Source of the DNA: Pseudopithomyces maydicus
Taxonomy: Eukaryota; Ascomycota; Dothideomycetes; Pleosporales; Didymosphaeriaceae
Direction: 5' to 3'
Assembly (NCBI GenBank): GCA_026873275.1
Contig: JANTUC010000006.1
Location: 186,001-250,000 of the forward strand
DNA: 64,000 nt
Each line of letters begins with the position of its first letter. Position 1 is the stretch's first letter. The position numbers and the translations under genes were made by a program. This document shows, piece by piece, positions 44,439 through 57,518 of this stretch. A model generated the notes under the pieces. It searched no databases. It was given only the letters and a program-made list of their open reading frames with translations, and had not been told where the DNA came from.

Positions 44439-45602
44439 GTTGAAGGTGTTTGTGGAGAAGTTGAGGTATGATTATTTGGGTAGAACTCAAAATCGTGCGT
44501 ATGAGAGAGATCGAAGGCTTATTGGAAATCTACCTCCGCTGAAAAGGTGAGAGTGTCGCAATGTTGGTTTGGTGAGCTTGATGGCCGGCAACGCAGCTTC
44601 GACGCGGCAGGAGCTGCCTAAGTGGTCCGTGCTTGCCAAGCAAGCTCGCGAGCTGCATCACCAACGACCAAGGGAAGACATTTGGTATACAGAAGGCTCT
44701 AGAGTCATTCGATCAACACTTTTGACCCACGTGGATCTTCTTCAATCTTCAAGTATTTGCTTGTGGACTGGCCCACGATAGACGTTCTCCAAGTCTTTGG
44801 TTTTTTAATTTCTTTACGAAACGGGTTCTAAACTATTCGCTCTGAATAATGGAAACATGACTGTAATAAAATGAACCATGGCTGCGGTGGTAATTTGGTT
44901 CTGGATCTTAAAAGTATGCTGGGTAATGACAACGGTATGTTCTTCAATCGGTGTAAAATATATTAGCTCTTTGTATGCACTGGCGTCAGAACATTAGCAT
45001 GTAGTACATGCGATCCTGTTCAAAAGAATGATAGTTCCATGCATATGCTGTATCTGGGGTATTGGCAACACAATATCAATTGTCGATGAACTCTGTTCGT
45101 GGGTGCTGATAGCACTGATATCAACCGCCATGGAGATCCGAAGCACAATCGGACAGAAGCTATTGATGCCTTTACTTCGAGTGAGCCAGAGAAAGCATTT
45201 GTACGATTCGTGGTAGCAGAACATACTGTTACCGCTTAATGCTGTACCGAACTATGAACATGCGAATAAATTTCCTTGTCCCCCAGTCCGAGTATTTTGG
45301 GCACCGTTTAGAACAATTAAGCGCTCAATAGCCCCTGACTAAAAAGCAATGTTCCATATCTATGAAGTTTCAGGCGCCTAGGTCTTGCAACTGGAGAGCT
45401 AGACGTAGGGCTTCCCATGTCGCTAGAGCAACCACGACCGAGGCTAAGCTACTCTTGGCTAGCTAAACATCAATTGCTGCGACTGCCTCGTCTCTCACCA
45501 CCACGCCCAAACAATCCACCCACCTCACGATCGCATTCCACTTTTCACACCACTAGCAATCCACCTCTACTACTTGCATCAATCGAACAACTCAATCTCA
45601 CA
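44439..45602. promoter_or_regulatory. Divergent region between proteasome alpha5 and CHZ1
   Basis: Shared upstream DNA of two housekeeping genes, AT-rich in the middle. ORFs of 60-76 codons at 45,000-45,220 on opposite strands show no domain. Confidence 0.5.
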
Positions 45603-46045
45603 ATGGCAGCCCAACCCGAGGACCACCAGATGGAGGGCGTCGAGGCCCCCGCCCAAGTCGCCGACAAGGGCAAGGGCAAGGCTACCGAGGCTATGGAGGA
45701 GTCCGCAGACGACGACTCTAGCGACGAGTCCGGCGATGAGGTCCAGGTATGTCTCAGCACGTCTGCACGCCACACGCGAAGTCGCTAACTGATTTGACGC
45801 AGGCTGTCGAGGGTACGATCTCCAAGCCCAATTAGGTGCAATCGCGTTTGGCCTAGATACTGACAGTCGCTACAGAGCCCGAGGACGAGGACACAATGGC
45901 CGAGATCGACCCCAACAACATCGTCGGAAGCCGCACTCGTGGCAAGAACATCGACTTCGCCAAGGCTGCTGAGGAGCTCGGTGAAGACGAGGACGAGGAG
46001 GACGATGGAGATTTCCACGACCCTGACGATGAGATGAAGGATTAG
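45603..46045 (+). CDS. CHZ1: Histone H2A.Z-H2B chaperone CHZ1
   Basis: Exons 45603-45746, 45803-45812 (10 nt) and 45876-46045, giving 107 residues. The protein is very acidic. The CHZ motif lies at residues ~65-90: EIDPNNIVGSRTRGKNIDFA followed by KAAEELGEDEDEEDDGDF. The N-terminal half is Glu/Ala/Lys-rich with KGKGKATEA and a Ser/Asp acidic tract. CHZ1 is an intrinsically disordered nuclear chaperone that prefers H2A.Z-H2B dimers and hands them to the SWR1 remodeller. The 10-nt exon encodes AVE and is flanked by good GTACGA and TACAG sites. Without it the frame would break. Confidence 0.9.
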
Positions 46046-49000
46046 GAACACAAGCATTCTTGATTCCTTGGTATGTGCGGCCCCGCGCTTTGGTTCTTGT
46101 TGCGGCAACTGACGGACCGAACCTGCAGTCTTTCTTCAACGCGCACAAGAGCATTGCACGCCCGAACTGTGGATTTCCCCCAAATGGGCCGGTATATCAA
46201 AAGCATCTCGACCTGGGTTGGTGGGCAGGCTCAATTGTATATGGAGTCTTGGCGCGGGTTCATCATACTGGGGTGAGGGGGGTTCTGGGCGCACAATGCG
46301 TAGCATCATAGCATGGGAAACGCCCTACGTGTATATGGGCTAGCTGAATTTCATGAATACTAAACAGTGCCCACATTCTCGTTCTTCTTGGCATACTGTT
46401 ACGAACGTACTTAGAGTTTCCGGAGGAAGGTGCGAGGTGACACTAATCCCCACGCCACAGCCTTCTCTACAACTTAATTATTGCAAAAGGTTTGTCATGC
46501 CAAGTGCATACATGGTTTGACGGTGGGCTGGATAGTGATCTTCTTCTCACCTAAGACAGCGTTGCAGTGTGATTAGGCGGGCGTCGAGCATCAAACACAT
46601 GCGCTCCTGCCATGTATGTACGACGAGATTGCCTCATGGCACCTGACCTGAAGAAAGCCCATGCAGGTGCGTGCGGGACCCTGATCTACGGAGCCGATCT
46701 CACCTCGGTGAGTGAATGGCTCACCATGCTGTGTGTGCTTTTAGGCTACCTGTTTCTTGGTAGTGCATCGATCCTTCGACTTGATTCGCTCGTTAGTGCT
46801 ACTCGACACCCCCACACGCCTGTACAGTAAGTACACAATACCTACACAGACGACCCAAGACTTGGAGATGACTAGACGCTGGGGTACATACGTTCGACCC
46901 CACAAATACGTACGATGCCGGAGTCGACGAGACCGACTGGTGGTTCAACGGAGGCGATCTTTGCGGTCCGGATTCCCGACTCGTCGCTGCTGGTCTTCCA
47001 TGGAGCCTTGCCAGCCGTGCCATGGGGTGATCTGGCCAGGCGGACAAGTCGCTGTATCAGGATCCCCCGAGTGAGGCCGTGGTCTGCACGTCGAGCGGGC
47101 CGTTTCTTTTTGTGGTGATTTCGTGGATGGCGCGAGAATCCTCCGGGCCAGCGATGCAGCAAAGGCTCAACTCCCACTCTTGGACAAAGCATTCCCTCCC
47201 GTGGCCCAAGACAGGATAGCAGGTTGTCAAGTTTTTTCTACTCAAGGCCACGTCAACCGCCGGAAATTCAAGGAAATGGGCGCAAGAGCCACGGACGGGA
47301 GGTTGGCACGCTCCTCGCAGCGGAAGTGGCCGCCTGGTGTGCTCGCATGGCAGGCAGGCAGGCAGACGAAGTGGCGATATCGGCGAGTTGAGGTACTTAG
47401 GCGAGTACGGTTACGGTACGGCGAACGCAGGTGCAACTACGCGGGCCCGTGTTCTCGTGACTCATGGAAACATCTCCTCCCGCGGTATACTTGCAGGCCA
47501 AGGTCGCGCTCGATTCCGGTTCCACCCGAGATGAACGACACGGGCTCCCGTGTCTGGAACTTGACTGGAAGGGTGGGTGGCGGGAGCTGGGTGGGTTGGC
47601 GGTGCCGGGCGACCTGCCGTCCAGGCATGACTGACTGTACTGACTAGGTACTACAGGTGGCTGCCGGCTGGCTGGTGTAGTCCGGTCTAGTCTACACAAC
47701 CCGCGAACACACACACGCTGGACTGGTATATCTATCGGCAAGGCTGCTAGCCCGCGCTGGAAGAGATGGACGCTCGACTCCGCGCTCATGATGTCGACGA
47801 CGGCTTGGGTTTGGGCCGTGAGTTGATGTTCCGCTGGGTGCGGGCGGGGGATGGCCGTCTTCCCGGCCTATGGGAAGCCGGCTGCCTCCACTCAGGGCGC
47901 GCGCTGCTGCACGATAAGGGCAGGATCAGAGACATGACCATCTCGAATTACGGCGAACAAGCATCGGCAGCGGCGGGCTAAGCACGAGTCGGGCCAATGC
48001 GCTGTGGCGGAATGGTCAGTGAACCAATGTCGAGGGCGCTGTTGTAAGCCTGCCGCGTGTGGGCTGCAGCGGCAATCGGCCGGTGGAGCTTGGGCGGCGG
48101 AAGCCTCATGCACCATGCAATCATAACTTGTCAAGGCGACGTCGGAGCGAATCGCAGCCCGCGCGCAGCAGAGCACCCAGCCCACCGCCCGGACGCGGGC
48201 GAGGCCCTGGCGTGCCTATCGCCCGTTTACGCTGCCAGCAATTCGTGGGGTACCCGGCAAAAAGTTCACCACGCACGACACAGCTACAGGGCTGGCTGAC
48301 CCAGCCATGGGCCACGCCGTGCTGGGAGCGCATCCCTCCAGGTCCGGCGCCCCCAGACGCACCCCATGGTCTGCGAGCGCTGGTCGAGCAATTGACTGAC
48401 CAGCGGTAGCGGCTGCTGCTTCATTGTCTGCCCGCCATCTGGAGGGGCGGAGGGGCGGAGGGGCGACACACAAAGCTTCGCGCGTTGGCTTTGGCATGTG
48501 CGCGTAGAGCCCCCAAGACCCCGAGCCCGGCACAGAACAGCGCAGCGCGGTGCGAGAGTGGAGACGACTGTGAGAGCAGCAGCAGGCCTCCCTCAAACGC
48601 CAGCCGAGATCACTTATTGGAGGCCAATAGTGAAGGTCTAGTGCAGCGAATTTTAGCACCCCACTCGAGCCCTCTCCCTTCATAAGCCATCTCCCCACCC
48701 TGAACGCCCGCCTCTTTTCTTCTCTCCACCTCACCCGCTGGAAAGTTGCTTGCTCCGACACCGCCGCCACTCGACACCCACAGGCCCCGTGACACCGGCC
48801 CTCCACTGCGTGTACTGTAAGTCCAGACAAAGCCCCAGCATCCCATGCCATTCCGTACCGTCCGCCCTGCACGCGAACCATGCACCCGCCCGCCCGTGAA
48901 CGGTGGGGTCGAGCCAATGCTCCGTCGGGGAGGGGAAACAGCACAATCTCACCTGCTGCCATTCGTCCAACGTCCGTCCTTATCAGTGCGATTGCCTGAG

Positions 49001-49378
49001 TGCCCACACGGCGCGCTGGGGCTGGCATAGCGTCATTGGCAGCTTGCCTGGGCACCTCGACTTCTGGTGACGAACCATGCCCGTCACCCAGAGACAGTCT
49101 CGTGCTGCACCTGTGACGGAAGGTGCTGTACTGGTTGCGCTTTCCGCCCGCGTGGGACCACCACCAGCTGTGCGAGCTCCACCACCACCACCACCACACA
49201 CGCACGCGCTGAGACGGAATCCGCTCGCTAACCGTGTATCTTCAGTACCCAGAGCATCAACTACCAGCCGAAACCGCGACCCTCCCAGAGATACCCCACC
49301 CACCACTTTCACTTGATACCCCGCCCGCGCCACTTCGACCCAACACCAACACCAGAAATTCGGCCCGTAGCCGATATA
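46046..49378. promoter_or_regulatory. Long GC-rich intergenic region upstream of GLT1
   Basis: 3.3 kb with no gene I can support. Many GC-driven ORFs occur in all frames (for example 48216-49205 minus). Simple runs include GGCAGGCAGGCAG at 47350 and CCACCACCACCACCAC at 49178-49196. Its size suggests a long regulatory region or leader for GLT1; an unrecognised non-coding RNA cannot be excluded. The last ~60 bases hold a C/A-rich leader before ATG 49379. Confidence 0.45.
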
Positions 49379-52300
49379 ATGGGTAGCGTTTCCTTCGCCG
49401 AAGATACCAAATTGCCCCAGGATATCCCCATCGTCGAGGAGGAAAGCTCCGTCTTTCCCTACCAGGATGGCCCCGAGAACAAGTCGTGGGCAGGCGCCCT
49501 CCCCTTGAAGCAGGGTCTCTACGACCCTGAGTACGAGAAGGATGCTTGCGGTGTCGGTTTTGCTGCGTACGTGATTATGAGCCTGTGTGCGACCCTGGCT
49601 TGCGCTGACAGTCAGTAGCCATATCAAGGGCAAGGCGAGCCACAAGATCGTTTCCGATGGTGCGAATTCACTCTGCAGCTCCTAAGTATTTTTTTGCTTA
49701 CAATCTTCCAGCGCGGTCACTGCTGTGCAACATGACCCATCGAGGTGCCGTGGGTTCTGATGCCCGTGACGGTGACGGTGCAGGTGTCATGACCTCGATC
49801 CCCCATCGGTTCTTCGTGAAGGAGTTTGGGCGGGAGCAAGGCTTCACACTCCCTGCCCAAGGCCAGTACGCGACTGGTAACCTTTTCTTCAAGCCCGACC
49901 CCGCAGCGCTGGATGAAACCAAGGCGATGTTCGAGGATGTGGCTGATCAGCTGGACTTGAGAGTACTGGGCTGGCGAGTGGTCCCTAGGGACTCTACACT
50001 GCTTGGCCCGGCGGCTTTGTCGCGGGAGCCCATCATTCTGCAGCCGTTTGTGGTGTTGAAGAAGGCGTTTGGTGAGGGCAAGGAGCCGAAGCCGGACTTC
50101 GAACAGACTTTCGCTAGCGGTTACTTTGAGCGACAGCTCTATGTTCTCCGCAAGCGATCCACGCACGTCATTGGCCTTCACAATTGGTTCTACATTTGCA
50201 GCTTGAGTAACAAGAACATTGTGTATAAGGGTCAACTTGCGCCTGTGCAAGTTTACGAGTACTATCACGACCTGCTCTCAGTCGATTATGAGGGTCACTT
50301 TGCTCTTGTTCATTCGCGTTTCTCCACTAACACATTCCCCAGCTGGGATCGTGCACAGCCTCTGAGATGGGCAGCCCACAACGGTGAGATCAATACCCTG
50401 CGTGGTAACAAGAACTGGATGCGCTCGCGAGAAGGTGTAATGAAATCCGAGATGTTCGGTGACGAGCTTGACCTGCTGTACCCCATCATTGAAGACGGTG
50501 GTTCCGACTCTGCTGCATTCGACAACGTGCTCGAATTGCTCACCATCAACGGTGTCCTCTCCCTTCCCGAAGCGGTCATGCTCATGGTTCCGGAAGCTTG
50601 GCAGGGCAACCACTCCATGGACCCTGCTAAGCAGGCATTCTACGAATGGGCAGCATGCATGATGGAGCCTTGGGATGGCCCAGCTCTCTTTACTTTCTCC
50701 GATGGCCGTTACTGTGGTGCCAACCTTGACCGAAACGGTCTCCGTCCATGCCGTTACTACGTGACCGATGACGACAGAATTGTCTGCGCCTCAGAGGTCG
50801 GTACCATCTCGATTGAGCCAGAGCGCGTTGTACAGAAGGGCCGTCTCCAGCCTGGACGTATGTTGCTCGTTGACACCGTCGCCGGCCGCATCATCGACGA
50901 CTCCGAGCTGAAGAACACGGTCGCGGCCCGCCAAGACTTCCGTCTCTGGGTCGAGAAGAACCTCCTGACACTCCCTCGCATCAAGGAGCGAGTTCTCGAG
51001 AAGGGCATTGACCTTGGACACACACTCACCGAAACCCGCGTTCACGAGGACCCGCGACTCAAGGCATTCGGTTACTCGCTTGAGCAGGTAACACTGCTTC
51101 TTGCGCCCATGGCAGCCGACTCCAAGGAAGCTCTCGGATCCATGGGTAACGATGCTCCCCTCGCATGTCTGGCACAGCAACCTCGTCTCATGTACGAGTA
51201 CTTCAGACAGCTTTTCGCCCAGGTTACAAACCCTCCGATTGATCCTATTCGTGAGGCTATTGTCATGTCTCTGGAGGCCTACGTCGGTCCACAGGGTAAC
51301 CTTTTGGAGATGACAGAGTCTCAGTGCGGTCGCCTACTCCTTCCTTCTCCCATCCTGTCCTTGGAGGAGTACAAGGCCTTGGTCAACGCTCATACTCTCT
51401 ACCCCGAGTGGACCGTTAAGACGATCGACATCACTTTCCCGAAGAGCGAGGGCGTCGATGGCTACATCAACGCACTTGACCGCATTTGCGAGGCTGCTAC
51501 AGAGTGCATCGACAGCGGTGACAACATTCTTGTCCTTTCTGATCGTGCTACTGCCGCCGATCGGGTAGCCGTTTCCGCCTGTCTTGCCACTGGTATGGTG
51601 CACCACCACCTTGTCCGCAGTAAGGCTCGCTCTCGCGTTGCCCTTGTCGTTGAGACTGCCGAAGCTCGTGAAGTCCAGCACATGTCCGTCCTCGTTGGCT
51701 ACGGTGCTGATGCTATCTGCCCATACTTGGCGATTGAGTGCATCTTGAAGATGCACCGCGAAGGCCTTATCCGCAAGAAGCTCTCTCCCGAGCAGTTAAT
51801 TGACAACTACAAGCACTCTTGCGATGGTGGTATCCTGAAGGTCATGAGCAAGATGGGTATCTCCACATTGCAGTCGTACAAGGGAGCTCAGATCTTCGAG
51901 GCCCTCGGTATCGATGACTCCGTTGTCGACCGTTGCTTCACCGGAACGGCTACTCGCATCAAGGGTGCAACCTTCAAGGACTTCGCCCAGGATGCCTTCG
52001 CCCTGCACGAAAAGGGTTTCCCGTCTCGCAGCATTGTCGAGGTTCCTGGCCTTTCGGAGACTGGCGAGTACCACTGGCGTGATGGTGGCGAAGCACACGT
52101 TAACGATCCCACCGCTATCGCCAACATCCAAGATGCGGTTCGCACTAAGAACGACAAGTCCTACGAGGCATACTCTATCGCCGAATACGAGCGCATCAAG
52201 GACTGCACTCTCCGTGGCCTGCTCGATTTCAACTTTGATGACCGCAACCCCATCCCCATCGACCAGGTCGAGCCATGGACCGATATCGTCCGCCGCTTCG

Positions 52301-55300
52301 TGACCGGTGCCATGTCGTACGGTTCCATTTCCATGGAGTCCCACTCAACACTTGCTGTCGCCATGAATCGCTTGGGAGGAAAGTCCAACACCGGCGAGGG
52401 TGGTGAGGATCCCGAGCGATCTCTGCGCATGGAGAACGGCGACACTATGCGCTCTGCTATCAAGCAGATTGCCTCCGGTCGTTTCGGTGTCACCAGCAAC
52501 TACCTGGCAGATGCTGATGAGCTCCAAATCAAGATGGCCCAAGGTGCTAAGCCTGGTGAGGGTGGTGAGCTTCCGGGCCACAAGGTCTCTGCCTCCATCG
52601 CCAAGACCCGTCACTCCACACCTGGTGTTGGTCTCATCAGCCCCCTCCCCACCACGACATTTACTCCATCGAGGATCTCAAGCAGTTGATCTACGATCTC
52701 AAGTGCTCCAACCCACGGGCCCGTGTCTCCGTCAAGCTTGTCTCGGAAACCGGTGTTGGTATCGTCGCTTCCGGTGTGGCCAAGGCCAAGGCCGATCACA
52801 TCCTGATCTCCGGTCACGATGGTGGTACCGGTGCCTCTCGATGGACTGGTATCAAGTATGCTGGTCTTCCTTGGGAGTTGGGTCTTGCCGAGACTCACCA
52901 GACATTGGTTCTCAACGACCTTCGTGGTCGTGTCATTGTCCAGACTGATGGGCAACTCCGAACTGGTCGCGATGTGGCGATTGCCTGTCTGCTTGGTGCT
53001 GAGGAATGGGGCTTCGCTACTACTCCGCTTATTGCCATGGGATGTATCATGATGCGCAAGTGCCACCTGAACACCTGCCCTGTTGGTATCGCTACTCAAG
53101 ATCCTGAGCTCCGCAAGAAGTTTGTTGGCACCCCCGAGCACGTGATCAACTTTTTCTACTATGTCGCCAACGAACTTCGCGCCATCATGGCTAAACTCGG
53201 CTTCCGTACCATCAACGATATGGTTGGCCATTGCGAGGTCCTGCGTGTTCGTGACGACCTTCGAACGGCAAAGACCGAGAATATTGATCTCTCCCTTATC
53301 TTGACCCCGGCTCACACCCTCCGTCCTGGTGTGGCCACCTTCAACGTCCGCAAGCAGGACCACCGCCTTCACGTGCGTCTTGACAACAAGCTCATCGCAG
53401 AGTCCGAGTTGGCTCTTGAGAAGGGCTTGCCTGCACGTATTGAATGCGATATTGTCAACACTGATCGCGCTCTTGGTGCTACCCTATCTTACCAAATCAG
53501 CCGACGCTACGGCGAAGCTGGCCTGCCCCAGGACACCATTCATGCCAACATTCGTGGTTCCGCTGGTCAGTCTTTTGGTGCTTACCTTGCACCTGGTGTT
53601 ACGCTCGAGCTCGAAGGTGATGCCAATGACTATGTCGGCAAGGGTCTGTCTGGTGGCCGTATCATCGTCTACCCGCCTCGCACCGCTGTGTACCGCGCTG
53701 AGGAGAACGTTCTCATCGGTAACGTCTGCTTGTACGGTGCTACCAAGGGAAGCTGCTTCTTCCGCGGTGTTGCTGCTGAGCGTTTCGCTGTCCGCAACTC
53801 TGGCGCTACCGCCGTCGTTGAAGGTGTTGGTGACCACGGCTGCGAGTATATGACTGGTGGTCGTGTTGTTGTGCTTGGTTCGACCGGTCGCAACTTCGCC
53901 GCTGGTATGTCTGGTGGTATTGCCTACGTGCTCGATATTCACCAGGACTTTGAACAGAAGGTTAACCAGGAGATGGTTGAGCTGTCTGGCATTGATGATC
54001 CCCAGGAGATTGCTTTCGTGCGCGGCCTCATCGAGGACCACCACCACTACACTGGCTCCGAGCTTGCCGCCCGTATCCTCTTGGACTTCAACCGCGCATT
54101 GCCCCGTTTCGTCAAGGTCATGCCGGTCGACTACAAGCGCGTCCTCTTGGAAGAGGCCGCAAAGGAGGCCGAGAAGAAGAGGAAGGAGTACCCCCTTCCC
54201 ATCCTCCCCGGCAACGCCGTTCGATCCGCCCACGAGGAATCTCGAAAGCACGAGCACGAGGCTGAGGACAAGAAGAAGAGCGATCTTCTCGACATCGAGG
54301 AGAGCGTCACTGATGCCAAGGCTGAGAAGAAGAAGGCTCTCGTTCTGGACAAGACCCGTGGTTTCATGAAGTACCAGCGACGTTCGGAGAAGTACCGCAA
54401 CCCGAAGACCCGCACTCGCGACTGGCAGGAGCTTTCGCAACGCCTCAACGAGGACGAGCTCAAGTATCAGACTGCTCGTTGCATGGACTGTGGTGTGCCT
54501 TTCTGCCAGTCTGACACTGGTTGCCCGATCTCGAACATCATTCCCAAGTGGAATGAGTTGGTGTTCCAGAACCAGTGGCGTGATGCTTTGAACCGCCTCC
54601 TTATGGTAAGTTCATAATAATCTGAACCATCATGGTATCATGAGTCGACCCTTGCTGACATAAACCTAGACCAACAACTTCCCTGAGTTCACCGGTCGTG
54701 TCTGCCCTGCCCCTTGCGAGGGTGCCTGTGTTCTTGGTATTAACGAGGACCCTGTCGGCATCAAGTCCATCGAGTGCGCCATCATCGACCGTGGTTTCGA
54801 GATGGGCTGGATGATCCCAACTCCGCCTCAGACGCGCACTGGCAAGAAGGTTGCCATCATCGGCTCTGGCCCTGCAGGTCTCGCTGCCTCCGACCAGCTC
54901 AACAAGTGCGGCCACGAGGTCACTGTCTTCGAGCGCGCCGACCGCGTTGGTGGTCTGCTCATGTACGGTATCCCCAACATGAAGCTCGACAAGAAGGTCG
55001 TCCAGCGCCGTGTTGACTTCCTCGCTGCCGAGGGCGTCAAGTTCGTGACTGGTGTCGCTGTCGGCGCTGAGGGCCAACCATCCCTCGAATCTCTCCGCGC
55101 AGAGTACGACGCTGTCATCCTGGCCACTGGTGCAACCGTCGCCCGTGACCTGCCCATCCCCAACCGCAACCTCGAGGGCGTGCACTTCGCCATGCAATTC
55201 CTGCACAAGAACACAAAGTCGCTCCTCGACTCCGAGCTCGCCGACGAAGCCTACATCTCGGCCAAGGGCAAGAACGTCGTCGTCATCGGCGGTGGTGACA

Positions 55301-56020
55301 CCGGTAACGACTGCATCGGTACCTCCGTCCGTCACGGCGCCAAGTCCGTCGTCAACTTCGAGCTCCTGCCCCAGCCCCCGCAAGAGCGCGCCCGCGACAA
55401 CCCCTGGCCGCAGTGGCCCCGCATCTTCCGTACGGACTACGGTCACTCAGAAGTCAAGACCCACATGGGCAAGGACCCGCGCGAGTACTGCGTCATGTCC
55501 AAGGAGTTCGTCGACGACGGAACCGGCAAGGTCAAGGGCATCAACACCGTCCGTGTTGAGTGGACCAAGTCCTCCACCGGCGGCTGGGACATGAAGCAGG
55601 TCGAGGGCAGCGAGCAGTTCTTCCCCGCCGAGCTCGTCCTGCTCTCTATGGGTTTCCTGGGTCCCGAAGAGCGCGTCCTAGCTGACGTCGTGGAGCGCGA
55701 CGCCCGCAAGAACGTCAAGACGGCACCGGGCCACTACAACACCAACATCCCCGGTGTTTTCGCCGCTGGTGACTGCCGCCGCGGACAGTCGCTCATCGTC
55801 TGGTAAGTTTATATCACCCTACTTTTAGTGATGAGCAGTGCTAACGTTTCAAAGGGGCATCAACGAAGGCCGCCAGTGCGCCCGCGACGTCGACACCTTC
55901 CTCACGGGCATCGGCTCCCAGCTCCCCGTCACCGGAGGCATCGTGAAGAGCGCCCCGTACGCGCCGCTCGGTCAGGAGACCGGCGTCGCGGCCGAGAAGC
56001 TCGTCCAGGTCGCGGCGTAG
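49379..56020 (+). CDS. GLT1: NAD(P)H-dependent glutamate synthase (GOGAT), one homopolymer frame break
   Basis: Exons 49379-49566, 49619-49659, 49712-54605, 54670-55802 and 55855-56020, giving 2140 residues, the normal fungal fused alpha-beta length. A ~56-residue propeptide precedes Cys57 (DACGVGF), the class II glutaminase nucleophile. The synthase part has FMN/2-oxoglutarate motifs, including EGGEDPERS and GHDGGTGASRW. Its 3Fe-4S cysteines are in GCIMMRKCHLNTCPVG (C-x5-C-x4-C). The beta part starts with the cluster motif CMDCGVPFCQSDTGCP (~1666) and has dinucleotide folds VAIIGSGPAGLAASDQL (~1769) and VVVIGGGDTGNDCIG (~1911). The enzyme makes two glutamates from glutamine and 2-oxoglutarate in ammonium assimilation. 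The frame breaks at C5 52641-52645, inside the invariant ISPPPHHDIYSIEDL motif; one added C restores it. Confidence 0.96.
52641..52645 (+). other. Frame-breaking C5 run in GLT1
   Basis: Upstream frame reads GVGLISP and downstream frame reads HHDIYSIEDLKQLIYDL. Six C residues instead of five give the unbroken family motif. No intron fits the junction. Confidence 0.9.
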
Positions 56021-57518
56021 ATTGCGCGTCTGTGACGAGGCTTTGCACAGCGTCGATAAAGACATGACAGACAAAATACAAAATACAAAAAAAGAAAAAA
56101 AAATCAAATCGGTTTTTCGTACCACATTACGGGTTACCTAGAGATGAATGAAGAACGAGAGCAACGACCATGGATGGATGGATGGACGAAATGTGTTATG
56201 TACTGCTTCCTCTTCCTCTCTCTTCATTTTCCCCCTTTTTTGCATATTCGACGAGTATGTGTTTTTTTTTCTCGGTTTTTCATCCCCTGGATAGGGAGGG
56301 TGGGGTGGGTTAGGATAGGGCTTGCTTGTTCCTCGATCGTTATTGCAAGATACCTTTTTTCGGCTTCTACATTTTCTCTTCTTTTCTTTTCTTTCTCCGA
56401 AATGCTTTCGTTTTCAGGAGCAGGATGGGATAGGATAGGATAGGATAGGGTAGGGGGCATCTTGTTTGCAAGTGTATTGGTACGTACGTTGTGGATTTTA
56501 TGCATGTAAAATTGTAGCACGGGTTTAGTTTTGCAATTCAGATTGATCGGTACGTATGATTGTGTGGTTTGGGATGTGTGCGTGTGGATCGGCTCCAGTA
56601 CAGTGCTTCTTGTGTATGGAAATACATGCTGATTGCAATTCCATGGTGGGAGAGGGGTGGCATGTGACGTGATGTGTCTAACCTCTGTCCTTTACCTTGG
56701 ATAAGCTTCTCTCCCGCAAAAAGTAGAGAGACTCTTCTCCATTCTTGAATCGTCTTCGTGTGAGCGATTGTAAAAGGTGGCGAGTCAACTCGCGATGGGG
56801 TAAAAATAGCTGGAAAAAAGTGTCTCCCTCTCAGAGGGACAGCGAAGGAAAAAATATGGCGGTACCAAAAAAAGCGAGTAAAGATGCGATTATCCTTAGA
56901 CTATTATATATGTTCTCTTACTAATTATATTCATTTGTCTGTTGTTTTAAACAATATTCGTGCCATGAATAATTCTTTTGCATACAGTCTGCTACTAACT
57001 AGTACCAGAATGATCAGGTTAAGCTCTTACAGTTTTAACTGAAGAACTAAGACCGTGAAGGAAGAAAGATGCAAAGGTCCACCGAACCAATGAAAACTTA
57101 AGTGAGGAAATAAAACCTCCCTCTCGACTGAGCGTATATGAATTCTGAGTTATCATTAGGGCTGAGCCGATGGAAAGGTCCAGCTAGCATTGTTTTGTCC
57201 CGTGCTTGGTCATATGCAGGTGCCTAGATGCTAATACTACGGTTGTGGTGAGACGGGAGACAAGGGTGCTACGCCACGTGGTGGGTAAGCAGTGTTCGGC
57301 TGGTGATAGTGATGAAGTGATTGGGGTCCTGCAGAAATATAGATTGAAATAGAATGTCTTACCGTATCAGCTGTACTTTTCGATGCCTATAGGTACAATC
57401 GAGCTCACTAAATCTGTAAGTCCTACCTCGCGACTGTCTACACTTACTCACAGTACAAAAACTCAAGAACAACGATTAGCACCCATTATCATCCTTTGAA
57501 AAATTACCCGCACAGATT
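56021..57518. other. Intergenic region downstream of GLT1
   Basis: 3' UTR region with A-rich tract 56075-56105, ATGGATGGATGG at 56170, GATAGGATAGG at 56427-56449, then AT-rich DNA. No supported gene. Confidence 0.5.

Noticed and set aside
48216..49205. Minus ORF of 329 codons upstream of GLT1
   Set aside because: Starts with a Trp run from a CCA repeat; Arg/Ala/Gly-rich with no domain. Kept only as a reason to look at RNA data.
53484..55446. Minus ORFs of 281 and 318 codons within GLT1
   Set aside because: Antisense shadows of the highly codon-biased glutamate synthase exons.
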